Both the position numbers and the translations under genes were made by a program. Shown piece by piece: positions 48,732 to 62,142 of a DNA stretch of 64,000 nucleotides; within the stretch, counting starts at the first letter, position 1; each line of letters opens with the position of its first letter. The notes below the pieces were generated by a model that searched no databases, had not been told where the DNA came from, and saw nothing but the letters and a program-made list of their open reading frames with translations. The stretch is from Lathyrus oleraceus (lineage: Eukaryota; Streptophyta; Magnoliopsida; Fabales; Fabaceae), in the NCBI RefSeq assembly GCF_024323335.1, contig NC_066580.1:438656351-438720350 (forward strand), read 5' to 3'.

Positions 48732-49313
48732 TTAGATAACACTCATTAGGTTTTTTCGATCTCTATCTTTCAAAGCAGCAACTATGTATCTCTGAGCCAT
48801 ATTGTATTTGGTCATGTCAATCACAAACTTTCTTTCATGATCTTCTACACGGCCTAATATGTCATTCCCATATAAGCCCTTAGAAAGTGTATGATTGTGA
48901 AACTCACACCTAACTGTAACCTTCCAACTACTTCCAATCGGCATAGATTGCAACATAAATGGACATTTCACTTTCAAAGCATAACTTCCTGCAATTGCAT
49001 CCTTCTTCTGGTAATTTCCTCCTCTCTCACAGCCCATAATCAAATTTTTTATATCTCTTATCCCATTTGTGGTATCAGAACGAATAGTAACATCAATAAT
49101 ATCATGTTGTTTACCAACAGACTGAGCCCATGCCAAAATGTCAGGTAAAAAGGGAAATATCTGACATTTACAACATATACAAAATAAATTATCAATGTCA
49201 AAAATATCATCAATATAAAGGAACCATTTATGTAAAACGCACAACATCAATGGTGAAAACTGAGTAAAATTTACATGGGAACCATCGGGATCTGGACCCC
49301 ACAATTGAAGCAT
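48732..49313 (-). pseudogene. MULE FAR1-like N-terminal fragment, copy 2, frame intact
   Basis: One 193-codon minus frame runs MLQLWGPDPDGSHVNF.. through DVLAWAQSVGKQHDIIDVTI, MGCERGG, KCPFMLQS and RCEFHNHTLS to KDRDRKNLMSV. It is the better-preserved copy of 17,700-18,282. With no transposase core downstream it cannot encode a transposase. A DNA-binding fragment could in principle still be made, but no evidence of expression can be seen. Confidence 0.7.
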
Positions 49314-50520
49314 ACTTAACTATCAGATTTTTGGGTTTATGCAAAAAAAAAATCGGTATACAACAAAATTTGTCTTATTTGTGGAAAGCTTTGGTAATAA
49401 TGATGGTAGAATCTTGCAAATTCCGGATTTTTCCTAAAAAAAAGGATAACACTCCTAAACATATTCAAAGTTTTACTAAAAATCTAGAAATAATTTAAAA
49501 TATCGGTAAAACTTCAACAGGTTCTGAATCTTTGCAAAAAATTCAAGAGATTTTTGGATTTTTGCCAAAAATTTGGTCAAACCTTATACCGGATTTTTAA
49601 ATGTCCGGTAATAAAAGCATAAAATTGTCATTATTACAAAATATGGGGGTGCTAGGTCAAAAATGGGGGATGGCAAGAAGAAATCTTATCATGCATTTTA
49701 TATTTCAAAACTTAACTCTCTGTTTTGTTGTGGCTTTGCGCTTCCAAGTTCCACCGTCTATGTCATAATGGGTACTTTATCGTTATACTACCTTTGTCCT
49801 ATTCATAATAGACAACTTACTTTTTAAATACATCAAATAACCAATAAATGGACAATATATGAACCAAACACGTTAATTATTTAACGCATCTAAAAAGTAG
49901 TGTGTCTTTTATAAATTGGACCAGAGGTAGTATTATTTTTTTTCACAAAGTTTGATTTTATCATGAATGTCACTGTTTTGAGCATTTAACATGTCATCCC
50001 CAATTGTACCTAGCACCCTCACATTTAGAGCAATTTTACTGTTATACCTTCATTAAATACCGAAAATTTCAAAACATGCCAGGGCGTACCAGAAATTTTG
50101 AGTATTTACCGACTTTTTTTGAAAATTACATTTTTTTTACCGTTACAAAGGTAAATGTAATGATAATTTAGAAATCTCAATATATACATACCAGAACTTC
50201 TGAAATTTTCAGTGAAGACATGTGCTCTCTTACCGAAAATTGTAAAATTTTCGATAATTATCATAAAATTCTGGAAATTGTGAAATTTCTGGTATTTAAT
50301 AGAAAATTTTAAAAATTATGACATTTCTGGTATACATTTAGTAAAAATTGTTCATTTTTTCCTTCATTAATTTTTCTAGAACAATTGATTCGACAAAAAA
50401 AAACCGATAAAATATATACATATATTAAAAACACTGCTACATACAAGAATACAAAACAAATTAGGATAACCTCATAACTTTATCTTTCTAGTGCCTAATG
50501 CGTCTCACATATGCTGATTC

Positions 50521-50998
50521 TCATGCTTTTGCATCTTTAATACAATTTTGTCTCCAACGCTCAGTGACAAGAAACAATGGACAATAGGGTTTCAACTTTA
50601 CACGAACACAATTATTGTTGTTGACAAAACCAACAACAATGATTTTATGATTGCTCGTATACATAGGTGGAGCTAAGGCAAGAGGGAAAAATGTGATGTT
50701 AAGTCTCTTCGACAGAGAGACAAATACGACATTGTATCTACAAGTAATAGGATAATCCGTTATCAATATCCTGCACACCCAAGTGTTCTACTCGTAACAC
50801 ATTCCTAAATGTAAAGACCGTGTCATAGAACAAATTGGAAAACAATTGAGGTTGTTGATGAACTTGAGTATCTAATTGCATTCGAATCAAAGGCCACGAC
50901 TATTCATCCCATCCAATAAAAGCTACAATAGTATGAAAACCAAAATTCCCATCATCACTAACACCAACAATGTAATGAATATGTGGAATCATGGATGT
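50521..50998 (-). pseudogene. OTU-like domain in MULE-2, copy 2
   Basis: The minus strand near 50,960 reads GVSDDGNFGFHTIVAFIGW, with the same Cys to Phe change as copy 1. 50,778-50,521 carries GFVNNNNCVRVKL at the catalytic His position, again without His. An extra TGG to TAG-type stop lies near 50,900 (DE-stop-SW). Confidence 0.7.
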
Positions 50999-51126
50999 AA
51001 CAAATCAGGAAACTTGGACAAGTAAACATCTCTCGAAGAAGCAGTGGACGATTGACTTCTAGCCGGCATACTTGACGGTTGACTTTCAGTTGGTTTTATG
51101 GATGATCTCTTTATAGTCTGACTCCC

Positions 51127-51702
51127 CTACAAGCTCTCACCATACTCCCATTGTGAAGGATCACGATGAACATCACTTTCTTGACCTTTTTTGCTCTTCT
51201 TGACTCCCATCTTTGGCTTGTACTTCATCGATGGTGGAAACATAAAAGTTACGGATGAATGTGTTAGTTCCCGAACCTTTTTTTTCAACACTTTATGGCC
51301 TATGATATCCAAAGTACAGAAATATGTCTTCAACTCTTCACACTCTATTTCTAAATCCAATTATGTATGACTTTCTTCATGATTGACATCATGCTCTTCA
51401 ATGTGTAATTTCTTCCAAAAACTATGAAATAGTTCTAAAGGAACAAGATTGCCTTGTATTTGAAAACCGACAAGTTGACACACACACAATAACACGTGTG
51501 TTGTTCTAATGAAGCAACCACATGCATCTTGGTTTGCACCAACCAGTTTTACCCATTTTAGTTCCTTTCCAATATGTTGTATACACTGTCTCGAAACAAA
51601 ACCGTGCAAGTTGGCACAAAATGGAGTGTTATACCGATGCTTAATGTTGATAATACTTTTTTGAAACCAGACTCTGATTAAACTTAGCTGCAACTTCAAC
51701 AT
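51127..51702 (-). pseudogene. MULE SWIM-finger fragment, copy 2
   Basis: Minus frames 51,702-51,361 and 51,360-51,127 together match 20,735-20,181. The zinc-finger segment ACGCFIRTTHVLLCVCQ is kept. A stop at 51,361-51,363 splits the frame, and the downstream part extends to DPSQWEYGESL. Confidence 0.7.
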
Positions 51703-52082
51703 GGTGATTACAACATCTCAACTTCGACATAAATCTCCCCGACTTGTAGTCAACATGTTTTGAAGAAATGTTAATTTTAATTGGTAAATAATAGCAGAGA
51801 AAGTTTCTTCAATATGAAAATATGGGGGTACCAGGTATAAAAGAGGGGGTGGTAGGTTAAATGCTCCATTGTTTCAATGCACTGATTCTACGCGAACCTT
51901 ACATCATAATTTTCAGTGTCTTGTATGTTGAAGTGGACCTTATTTTGCGCCAATTTCTAACATTGTCAAATTTCATACTAACATTTATGTTTTGTAACGA
52001 GATTTGTCATGAGTTACATAATGTTACTATTTCATATTTGATTTTGGTTTTACTATGACTTGATCTTAGTGTATTTTTTTAT

Positions 52083-52571
52083 GGGAAGATACTGGTTCCC
52101 AAAGGTAGTGTTTATGGAAAGCAAGCAAATCAAGGAGTTACTCAGGTAAAATTTCAACGAAGCAAGAGGTCATTTGTTGAGGAACACGCTGGATGGAAGT
52201 TGGATGGTCTTATAGTTCTCAATTCATATTGGAGGAATGAGGTCCAATGCCATGTCTATGTTTAAAGTAAAACCTAGTCATGGATCTAGGTTGTCTATCT
52301 AATGCCATTTTTGTGCATTACAGGATTCAACATACAAGTATTAAGAGGTAATTTTTTTGTGTGGATACTATGCACGCTCCTATAAAAAATGATCCAAGGA
52401 TCAATTTTCTCTATAATATTGTCCATAAACACAGGGAGTTTCGTGGCCTCACATATGCTTGAAAACGAACGGGGTTTGCAGGGCAAAGGACACCAATTCC
52501 ACAAAGCATGCATGTCACGTAGGTCAACATGGAAGTGAAACAAGACTCTTTCACTTCGTCGGTATCATTGA
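52083..52571 (+). pseudogene. RPL15: ribosomal protein eL15 (RPL15) pseudogene, copy 2
   Basis: Exon-like 52,083-52,241 encodes [20 protein letters not shown] and [20 protein letters not shown] up to NSYWRNE. The intron is 52,242-52,323 (GT..AG). The next exon begins DSTYKY-stop-EVI, where a Tyr codon became TAA. It ends with SRRSTWK-stop-NKTLSLRRYH and a natural stop at 52,571, matching the eL15 C-terminus. It is more complete than 21,114-21,572 but has several stops and frameshifts and lacks the N-terminal half. Confidence 0.85.
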
Positions 52572-52947
52572 TTTTGTTGCCATTATTCTTTTTAAGTCAT
52601 TTTACTTGATTTTTGGAGTGTATTTATGAATTTTTTAGGCTGTAAACTCTCAACTAATGTCGTTTTTCTGGGATTCTATTTTAGAAGTGAAACTAAAGAT
52701 TATTGATAAAAGTAAGTGTTTTTCACTAGCAGAATTGTTTTTCCTCAAAACAAATTATAGTCATCCATGTATTCTTTTAGTACATCAACAACAACAACAA
52801 AAAACGAAAAGTTAAATTTTGTTTAGAATGTATATCTAATTTTGCTCATGGCATTGTTGTGAACTTTCAGACAAACATGTAATGTGAAGTTAAGAATTCT
52901 ATACAAGCAGAAAAATAAAGGAACAATAATCACCAAATATTGAGAAC

Positions 52948-53238
52948 ATGTCGGGCATGTACGTTGGACTCCATAAAAATATTCTTGACGTTGAAATCTC
53001 CATGTTCTCTAAAGAAAACTTCATTGCTAAGTGGGGTTTTGATACAAGGTCTCAAATTGAATTTAGCATGTGTCTACTTACAATGGCGAGGTTGTATGCC
53101 AACGTTTCATCGACCATCAACATCCTTTTCAGAAATGAAAATTTTCACACATCGACCATGAAAGTCACAATTCAAGGAATCTCGTGCCTTCTGCATTGTC
53201 TCCTGAGAACTCCATCAAGGTACCACTATAAGGCTTGA
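52948..53238 (+). other. unrecognised reading frame, copy 2
   Basis: This 96-codon frame (MSGMYVGLHKNILDVEISMF...) is the longer version of 21,936-22,201. No family is recognised. Confidence 0.2.
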
Positions 53239-56200
53239 TGTTTGATTTAAGTATGTCTAGTTGCTTGTAAGTGACACACCAGAAGGCCTAAAATCTATTA
53301 AGAATGGCTTAAAATTAGTGTCTGATGCAGAAATAAAACAGCTTAAGCAGTCTGAACCCTGTTGTGAAAATGGAATATGACACAGCTTCTGGTGTGCTAC
53401 GGGACGTAACGCTGGCTACGGGCAAGACCGTAGCTTAGCTCTGATTCGTCATGTTTTGTTCTTTTCACCTGAAACAGAGAGAAACCAAAAATACCTCACA
53501 ATTTTCATGATCAAAATCTACCACCATGGCTATAGCATACAAAACAATCTTGTACCTTAGTGTTAGACTTAACATATTTCATTCAAAAACACCAATGAAA
53601 GAAGATACACAAGTGTTCCTGCCAAACATCAGATTTCACTGAGGGAAGAAGACAACTCCATATCTTCCTCTGAAATCTTCTCATCCACAAGTGTTCCGGA
53701 AGAACTCCATTAATTGGTTTTTAAAAGGTTCTCTAAAACTCACTCCGCGAGAATATGACACAATAACCAAACCCTCATTTGCCCCATCCAAAAGAAGAAT
53801 TCTTCAGATGTGAAAAAAGTTCTTTGTAAAAACCATGCAATTTTTAATGAAAATCTCCATATGATAACTTAAAATTGATCAAGGAAATGAATTAATGCTA
53901 AATAAGAAAAGCACTTTAGAAACATATTAACAATGTGGCCCAAGATTGTTGAAATCTGAGCATGAATAAGCAAGGCCTGACTTGAACAGGATCTATGCTA
54001 TAGTTCTAAGGAGACCAGTACATAAGATCACTTTTTACCTTTTCGTGTACAATTTTTTTGTGATAACAGACCCACAGATTATCATTGTATGTCCTTTTAA
54101 GGTCCCTTTCCATTTTTAAGGCTTAACATAACAACTAAAAAAGTGATTTTTCTTTCTTAACTTTGAGGCAAGTGACCCTCTACAAATTAATGGACATATA
54201 CACACTCTACTTTTTCACTAAACCACCAAATATAGGATCCAAAATCCCTAAAACTATTGAACTTATTTTGGAAGGGGGCCGCGCGAACGCAGGCCCCCAC
54301 AGCAACAAATTATGATGTAGGCTCCACCACTTGGGTAGACCTTAGGCTAGCACCCCTCCTAAGTGCAATGGAGGTCACTTGCCTAGGCCATGGACCTTGA
54401 TGATCATCCATTGACCCCATCCAGGTAAGTATGTTGCAATGAATCACACGCTTGTTCTTTATACCTCATGTTCCGTACTATTCACTCTAACAATTCCGAT
54501 GTGGGACTAGTGTTAACATGATATTTTTGTGTGAAAGATAATCATCATTTAAATCTAAACTACTAAGACGTATTTGTTCCCAAGATTTAGTGTTGAAGTT
54601 GTATGTACACCGTTTATATCAACTTAGCATATCAACAATTCATACACCAACTTGACCCCTACTTACAACTTAGCAGATCAACAATTCATACAACAACTCA
54701 CATTTGCAACCTCCATTAGGATTTATATGCATAACTTTGCTCTTGTTATGAAATCAACTCAGGTCAAATCTTACAATTTATATCAGTTTTTATTTAGTTT
54801 CAAGTTAACGTTTTTAATCTTGAAAACATAGATCAATGTTAATTTTGCTACTATAATGTTAGTTGCAATATTATATTTTATGCTAAAATAAAAAATAAAG
54901 TTTGAATAAATTGAAAAAAATAGAGTATCAATAATACAGACTTAAAAAGTATATCACAAAAAAAATACAAATATATTTAACTAATGTTGTAGGACTTTAC
55001 CCCTAAGGGAGCCCTTCCAGAAATTCTCAAAGGCTTGAGTTACCTCAAGCCTAAGAGGGGGTTTGGAAATAGTTTTCAACCAGCAATAGACGCGCCTCGG
55101 TTAGAACCTCACTAGCTGCGTCATTGCCCCAAGCGCAAAGATAGAATTGAATGAAGAATAAGCTTCCTTTTTATATAACTTCAAGCTTATCTAATTCCTC
55201 TCATTAGCAATATGGGACTTAGAAGTTTTGGCAACAACTAAGACAAGCAAATAGTAGAAAAATAACCCCGTCATCAAACAAGTACCAAAGTTATTGAATT
55301 TTACTTACTTATAATCCAGCCACAAAATGACAATCTTCAACTCCCAGCTTTGACCCCTACTTTTTCTACATCCGAAGGCTTTCGGTGGAAAAATCTTTAG
55401 GAGACAAAGATGTGTTGATGGAATCATGAAGCACGCTGACCGAAGCTTAATCTAACATTTGTACAAACATTGACATGAAAATAACATAATCGAAGTAATT
55501 TAACGCAAACATAGCGCATGAATAAGAACTCACCTTGCAACAGGGGAGCTGTATTGAGCTAAACGATTTATTCCAATCACTGGATTTCACTTAAGAGTAT
55601 AAAAAGTAACAACTTCAGTGGGAAGGAGACAACTGATAATGTTTAAAAACTAGTCAATCATCAATATCAAGTGGGTCTAAGAGTCTCTTCTCTTGTATTA
55701 TTCCATTTGTCTAAAGTTGAAGCATATGGTAAGTGATCTGATTATGATTTTCAAAGGCCAGCATAACAAATTCTTAATCTTGTTTTCTCACTTCTAAAGT
55801 GTAAAATACTGAAAGATTATCACATTTCTCACTTCTTAATCTTGTTTTCTCACTTCTAAAGATTTCTCACTTCAAAGAGCATAACAGAAAGATTATCATT
55901 CAGCTGTAAAATACTGACATCTAGTTTCCCGGAAGACCTTGTAGTAATACACATTTCCTATTAAATTTAAAAATTACTAATGAATAATAATGTGGTTTGT
56001 GAAATATTCAAATAAGTTACTAGAAAACCATGGACAGAAATCAAGCTTAAGAATCTTCAATGAACATTGAGAAAGTTGAACTAAATTGCAGAGCCCTCAA
56101 AATTGAGAACTCTTCCAAAAACTAGCGTATGCCGCTAATTGTGACGCTGACACGGTATTCTTTAGTAAAAGGCGAAAGAATAGTTCGCTATGTCATCATC

Positions 56201-57403
56201 ACACGGCTCCGTAAATGATAGCAATGAGAGGTGCTTTCATTTTATATGTAAGCACTATAGTTTCTTTTATGCAGTAGAAGATGTGGGACTTGAGTATGAT
56301 ACCCACTCACTTGACCCCTACTTTTAATTACTAAAGTATCCCAATCTATAGCAACAAATGAACTTCAATGCAAATACAGCACATGAATAAAAACTCAACT
56401 TGCATCGTAACAATCTTTAAAACCCTCACCATTTTCATGATCAAAAGAATCCTGTAGCATACAAAAGAATCCTGTAGAAGATAAAGAGGATTTACCTTAG
56501 TTAGGCTTAACATATTTCATTCAAGAAGATAGTACTCTTCATTGCAAAACAAGGTGATAGCTATGGAGTATACAAACTGAGCACTGCCAAACAACATATT
56601 TCTTTTAGACTAAACTACACCGGCGACACCGATAATAATTTAAAAAATGAATAAATTAAATATAATCACAAATGTCGGTATATGTGTCCGACACACACAT
56701 TTTTTCAGAGGTGTCGGTGTTGCATAGAACTATAGGATCTTTCTTTCGAAACCTCAATTCTAGCCTGGTGGTGTTTATCCCTAAATTAACATGGATGGAT
56801 GATGAGATTTGAGAAGCAATTTTACATGGCAAGTTAATACAGACTCAAAACCCTTTTTTCAACCGACCCAAAACATCATTTGCAAATATTTATGAATATA
56901 AGGTGATTTTTTGAGAATGGAATTGTATTGTTTACCTTGCTTGCTTCAAAGAGAGAACATGCATGGAAGCTTCCCTTTCCCAAATAGAAATGGAAACAGT
57001 AAAAACGAGAAGCTGGAAACAGTAAAAACGAGAGACCTAGAATCCTTTCCCTTTCCCAAAGACAACTTGCTCGGTTTCCTTCTTCAAAGCATAAGAGTAA
57101 CATTGAGATTCATGCTCCATTTATCAAAATCATCATGAACTACAGAGGAAGACAAAACGTTTATGACAAAATGCTTTTCCTTTCCTGTTGGTTTGGTAAA
57201 GTGTTTTATTTTAGTTCATTGTATTGTTGCCACTTAACCAAAAATGTTCAATTATATATTATATTTTATTAAATTTTCATTTTTTTAATTATATTTTTTA
57301 TGAATAAATCAATCACTTGTTTTTTATCTTTATCATTTTCTAATTAAACTCAAATTCATGATCAAAATTTTAACTAATAAAATATGATAAGATTAATTTT
57401 AAA
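53239..57403. other. unrecognised non-coding sequence, nearly identical to copy 1
   Basis: The counterpart of 22,202-26,412, with only scattered single-base or small length differences seen (for example one extra T near 54,844 and a single copy of the 39 bp repeat near 54,057). No gene is recognised. Confidence 0.5.
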
Positions 57404-58206
57404 TTTAATTTATTATATCATATTTACTCCTTACGTACTCATTATCCCACCAATAAAATTGAACATTTTATTCTCCCCTTAATCGTTTGCCTAGTTAGGG
57501 ATGAAAATATTAGACTTTTTCAAATAGTCTTATATTGATTAAAGTATTTAGTTATTGTCGTCGATTATTTCACGGACTAGATAGAGTTTGAATCTTTAAT
57601 AAAGATAATGCGTCACAGTATCCTTCGTTTCTTCAAAAGAAATATCCTCACCAAATTAGACATCCCATATGTCATTATAACCAACAAAGTTCGCAAATTG
57701 AAGATTTTGTGATTTATTAGATGACCTGCATGTGGTTCAACATCACAGTGAATTAGTGTAGTATAAAGTGGTTGACTTGTTGTTGCATAATTGAATGCAA
57801 ATTGCAATGCGAATTGGAACTGATTTATGAGTGAATTTTCGAATAGAAAACAACCTCTGCAATGCTGAAAAATACAGTATTTTGGCCTTCTGGTTCAGGT
57901 ATAACCGGTTACATGATTTGGTGTAATCGGTACACACACGAAAAATGTGTTCTGTGGCTATTTTTAGGTGATGTAACAACATAACCATAATCATATGTTG
58001 AAGATTAGATTTCCACAAATTTGATTCACAAGAAATGAACTAACCATTACTATCGTGCCAACTTCACTTCAGTATCATACTTAATAACCCTTGAATCAAT
58101 GATGTTTGTTATTACTATGCAATTGTGAATGAATGCAGGTGGTACGTAGATGAGTCACAAACCAATAGTCAGATGAAAATGGGAGGGCAAAATTTAGGGT
58201 ATGACA
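57404..58206 (-). mobile_element. AT-rich spacer and Ogre-like LTR fragment, copy 2
   Basis: The counterpart of 27,000-28,404 without the MITE and with a 602 bp deletion at about 57,968-57,976 (TGATGTAA). It ends GTATGACA at 58,206 inside the copia gag remnant. The left LTR boundary is uncertain. Confidence 0.5.
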
Positions 58207-59093
58207 ATACCGTTTAACAAGAAGCCCCATTTCCTCATCATTTGACTTCTCATTATCACTAGATCCACTTTCGTCATGCTCTTTTATTGAGGACCTGGAA
58301 CTAGAAGCCACAAGAGCAATAAACTTCTTTTCCACCTCTTTTTCTTTGTTCTTTTCTTTCTTAACTTTCTTCTCATGCTTCTCTAAGATAATGAGCTCTT
58401 GCTCGTGTTCTTCAAGCTTACCAAACAAAATTATAGTGTATGAAGTCAATAGGTTGTTAGCTTCCTTGATGGCAGTGACCTTAGGTTGTCCGCCCCTATT
58501 AAGACATCTCAAAATTTTGTTAGTAACAATATCAGTGGAAACTACCTTGCCAAGTGCATTCAAACGGTTTATAAGATGATTGAATCTCTTTTGATCAGCA
58601 ATGGTTTCACCATGCTTCATTTGAAAAAGTTTAAACTGTTGATTTAAAGTGTTGATTCTAGCTTGATTGACCTTATTTGTACCGTCATGGGCAACTTGTA
58701 ATGAGTCCGACATAGTTTTAGCGGTTTCGCAATGAGAGACACAATAATATTCATCAACTCATAAAGCAGAGATTATAATATTCCTTGTCCTTTAATCACA
58801 ATACCACTTTTCGCATCTTCTGCATCCCATTGTGCTTCCGGCTTAGGTACAACAACACCACTCGCATTGGTCATAGTTATTTCAAATGGATCATTTTGGA
58901 TGATGCTCCATACTCTTCTATTAATATAATTGATATGGATACGCATACAATCCTTCCAATAACCATAGTTCTCTCCGTTGAAACTCAGCGTTTTATTATA
59001 CGCCATTTTTGGTTCGGAAGCCATAATCTAATAAGCGAATTTGAAGCACAAGATAAACTGGTGCTCTGATACCACTTGTTAAAAGAGGGGAAC
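58207..59093 (-). pseudogene. Ty1/copia gag remnant, third array copy (best preserved)
   Basis: Minus frame 59,024-58,773 is the Gag N-terminus (MASEPKMAYNKTLSFNGENY..). 58,713-58,207 continues MSDSLQVAHDGTNKVNQARI.. through LRCLNRGGQPKVTAIKEANN to the charged KKVKKEKNKEKEVEKK tail, ending at the Ogre LTR. Only this copy keeps the QPKVTAI segment. One stop/frameshift near 58,760 separates the pieces. The initiator tRNA-Met PBS (GCTCTGATACCA on the + strand) is at 59,062-59,073. Confidence 0.8.
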
Positions 59094-59946
59094 TGTCGCT
59101 ACGCGAAAAATACAAAGTCACCATCGATTTTTATTTATTCCAAAGGAAAGGGAAAATATCGAGAAAACCCCAAAGAATGGTCATCGCAACCACGAACAGG
59201 TTCGGAAGTCAGTTATGCAATGGGAAGGTATTAGCACCCATCACATCCATGGTACTCCATGGGAATCATCTAGGATATTTACGCTTGAGTGAGTGTCGTT
59301 ATCGAAATATTTGCTTGCCAAAGGTTTGCAGAGTGGAGATGGATTTTAAATTAGTGTGCTCGCCAAGGATTGGGTCCTCGTGCCTCCGTATGCCCACTTG
59401 TTGAAGTGAGAAATCAGAGCACCGTAGTTCGTGGGTACAAAATGTTGTTTGTTTTGTTGATTTTATACCTTGAAAAAGAATTTACTATGTGATGCCCTTA
59501 GGCTCAAACAAAATATTTGAATGAGTTGAAGTTGTTTTTTAGGTTTTGAGAAATGTGTTCTTAATTTTGGATTGCACTAAAGACTGTGGATAAAGGTGAG
59601 TATCTCAAACTACCAAGTCAAACGTCTTGTGTTCAAGATACTCAGAACGAGTGTAGGAAAGCTCCATTCTCATCCCTTCTTTACCGTTTAAGGCTCGTAA
59701 CAAACAATCCTAATCGTATCTTATTGTGTTTTTGAGTTTGATATAAGAGAAGACCGTTTGACGTTGTATCAAGGGTTTGCTTATTGATTATGAAAGAGTG
59801 AGCGTTCCTAATGTCTAAGGGATAGCTATCAAACAGTAATAAAGAAAATAAGTAAAAGCATACATCCGAAAGGGGATGGGATACATGAAAAGTAGAAGGG
59901 AATGCCGAAATAAAAGGTCTCATTGTCAGGTAGCTCAAGAGAAAGC
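59094..59946 (-). mobile_element. Ogre-like LTR, third array copy, truncated
   Basis: Begins TGTCGCTACGCG and follows 694-1,320, but keeps the roughly 240 bp missing there. Homology stops at about 59,946 (..GAGAAAGCG), the right edge of the array in this window. Confidence 0.7.
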
Positions 59947-60175
59947 GTATTACCAAATTGGAGATGTATTTATTTGTGAGGAGACCGAACAAGTTCATGA
60001 TGAGAAAAATCATCTATATGCTTTAATTTGATTACAGTTTTCAACATTGAATTTTAAATCCTTTGGTTTGGCATAAGCCTATAATGTTGCACATGCATCT
60101 CATTCGGATTTTAAAACTAGTTCTTACTGTTGCACATGCATCACAATAAGAAGTTTCTGTTCAATTTTGATAGCA

Positions 60176-60676
60176 CGAACTTATTTGCTGGGATACAATG
60201 GTGCAAATTCTAGTGAGCAAAATATCAATGAGCCAAATAATGATGAATTAAGTAGTTCTAATGAGTTGGATAAACTACTTCCCGAAGAAGCCTTTTCGCG
60301 TCTCAAAGAATTTGTATATGGTCTTCATTTGAAGGTTTGTGATACTTTCTGTGGCATACTTTCTTGTGACTACACTAATTTTTTAATTTATTTTACTTGT
60401 AGTTTTACTATGTTGTATTTTCTTATGATGAAGTGTTTTATTCTGTATGTACCTATTATTTTAATTTGTATCATCCTGTAACAGTCAGTGGATGAGCTTA
60501 TCAACACGGCACACAAGTTTTATGATGAAGTTGCCTTGCCAAAGCTGGTAACGAAACATTATTCAACGGATTTTATATTTCTTTGAAAAATAACTTGAAA
60601 GTTGAATCCATTGATTAAGAACTATGTTACTTGCTTAATTTTGTAGGTTACAGATTTTGCATCACTTGAACTTTCC
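60176..60676 (+). pseudogene. CLU-family (clustered mitochondria/REC-like) gene fragment with introns
   Basis: Exon 1 (about 60,176-60,334) ends ELDKLLPEEAFSRLKEFVYG-LHLK. A GT..AG intron (60,335-60,484) is followed by exon 2 (60,485-60,547), SVDELINTAHKFYDEVALPK-L. A second GT..AG intron (60,548-60,646) leads to VTDFASLELS (60,647-60,676). Both junctions keep the frame. The sequence resembles the conserved segment of plant CLU/REC/TSS-type proteins just before the SPVDGR..LTDFMH region, which is missing here. Those proteins act in mitochondrial distribution or chloroplast coverage. The assignment is from memory of the family and the upstream exon boundary is uncertain. Confidence 0.6.
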
Positions 60677-61820
60677 TTGGCTTATAGATTTCCAATACAG
60701 TTGAGGTTACAATACTGTGTAGGTGTCTCTCTTTGACTATTTTGCATAACAAAGCAATTTAATTCATTAATTAAGTTTCAATAATGGAATCTTGTCCACC
60801 TAGGCATTTGATTTAGAGTTATTAAGTACACTCCCTCATTTAAGTTACGGCCTTATTTTATATGCATAGTTTAAATTAAGATATTTGCTATTTCCGACTG
60901 ATGAGCGATGTGGGACTGTTCATCTCTATTATATTATCTATTATATTGCAAGTTGGTTAATGAACAAAAAAATTTCTATTAAAGATTATCTTGTGTTTAC
61001 AAGATAGTAGATTTAGGATATACATTGTGGATGTTATTTTGATTGTGAATGATGATTGACATTAGTATATATATTATCTTTTAATTTAATATTATATTAA
61101 AATTTTATCAAAATATTATTATATTGAGATTATTGTAATTTAAGTCTAACAATAATAATTTACAAGGTTTATAAAATAAAACAAAAAATTTATTTCTCGC
61201 AACGGTGAGAAACTGATGTTTTATCTATGTAACCGTTGCTATATGTACCGAAGAAGTCAGGTAAATGTGACTCTATCAGAACGACTTTAAAATAAGCAAC
61301 GACTATAAAGTGTTGTCATATCCTTCAGCGAAGGGTTCACTAAATTATGCCAATAGTGACGGTTGTAATCTGAGAACGGAGAGAAGCTGTAGCTGTTGGA
61401 AACTCTGAATTCCAAGATATTTAAAACAACGAATATATTTGATGCAAAAACGTTGCAAAAGTCTAAGACAACGACTCAGTTTGGAACGGCTTAAAAACCG
61501 TACTAATATATTAAGGAAAAGGTGTTTAAAAGTTTTGCAACGGTTTTCTTTCGTCTTTGTAGAACCAAAATGTTATAGTGCTTGAATTATTTATTTGTCA
61601 TTTGTTCCTCGTTTAATTTATAATTTCTCTACATGACAAGTAAGAACATGTTTTTTAACCTTAGGTATAGGAGAAAATGTAATGGTAAAAATGGACAAAT
61701 TCATCCTTCTAGTAGATTTTCTTGTCCTTAGGACGACACAAGATGATGATATTTCTTTAATTATTAAAAGATACTCTTTATCAACAATAATGTGCATAAT
61801 TTACTTTGTAGGTGAACCAT
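60677..61820. other. no gene; possible CACTA-element relic at about 61,190-61,580
   Basis: 60,677-61,190 is AT-rich with nothing recognised apart from a GATGTGGGACT motif near 60,907. From about 61,195 short blocks around AACGGTT/ACGACT recur, and 61,561-61,580 ends ..GTTATAGTG (reverse complement CACTATAAC). This recalls the subterminal repeats and CACTA terminus of EnSpm elements. The opposite end was not found. Confidence 0.25.
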
Positions 61821-62142
61821 GGTTTTAAATTGCGGTTGCGGCTGCGAATGCAGTTTGTGAATTTTTATAGGTAGGTGTTTGAAATACAATGATGAAAAAC
61901 AACTTAATGTTAAGTTTTTTAATTACATATGAAGTAAATTGAGGTTTAGGATTCTAATATTTCGTTTTTTTAATTAAAATATTTGAAGAATCATGATTGA
62001 AACGGTTTGATATGGTTCATAATATAACTGAAGGTGTAATTCTAAAATCACACCGCAATTGCAGTCGGATGCGGTTGTGGAAGCAACCGCATCCGTAATA
62101 TTGTGGATGCAATTGCAGTTGCGGACCGCAATTTAAAACCAA
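61821..62142. mobile_element. small TIR element (MITE), hAT-like
   Basis: Left GGTTTTAAATTGCGGT and the reverse complement of the right end (GGTTTTAAATTGCGGTCCGC) are inverted. The interior arms are rich in GCGGTTGCGG-type repeats. Flanking 8-mers TGAACCAT (61,813-61,820) and AGAACCAT (62,143-62,150) match at 7 of 8. Non-coding. Confidence 0.65.

Larger units (their letters stand above)
47902..49687 (-). mobile_element. MULE-1, copy 2, left terminus deleted
   Basis: The right terminus at 49,640-49,687 matches 18,665-18,716 and is followed by ATCATGCAT. The left TIR is gone with the 2.78 kb deletion. About 100 bp near 49,566-49,620 differs completely from copy 1. Confidence 0.75.
49980..51866 (-). 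mobile_element. MULE-2, copy 2
   Basis: Left GAGCATTTAACATGTCATCC and right (reverse complement) GAGCATTTAACCTACCACCC. Flanking 9-mers are CACTGTTTT (49,971-49,979) and CATTGTTTC (51,867-51,875). The layout is the same as 19,012-20,899. Confidence 0.8.
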
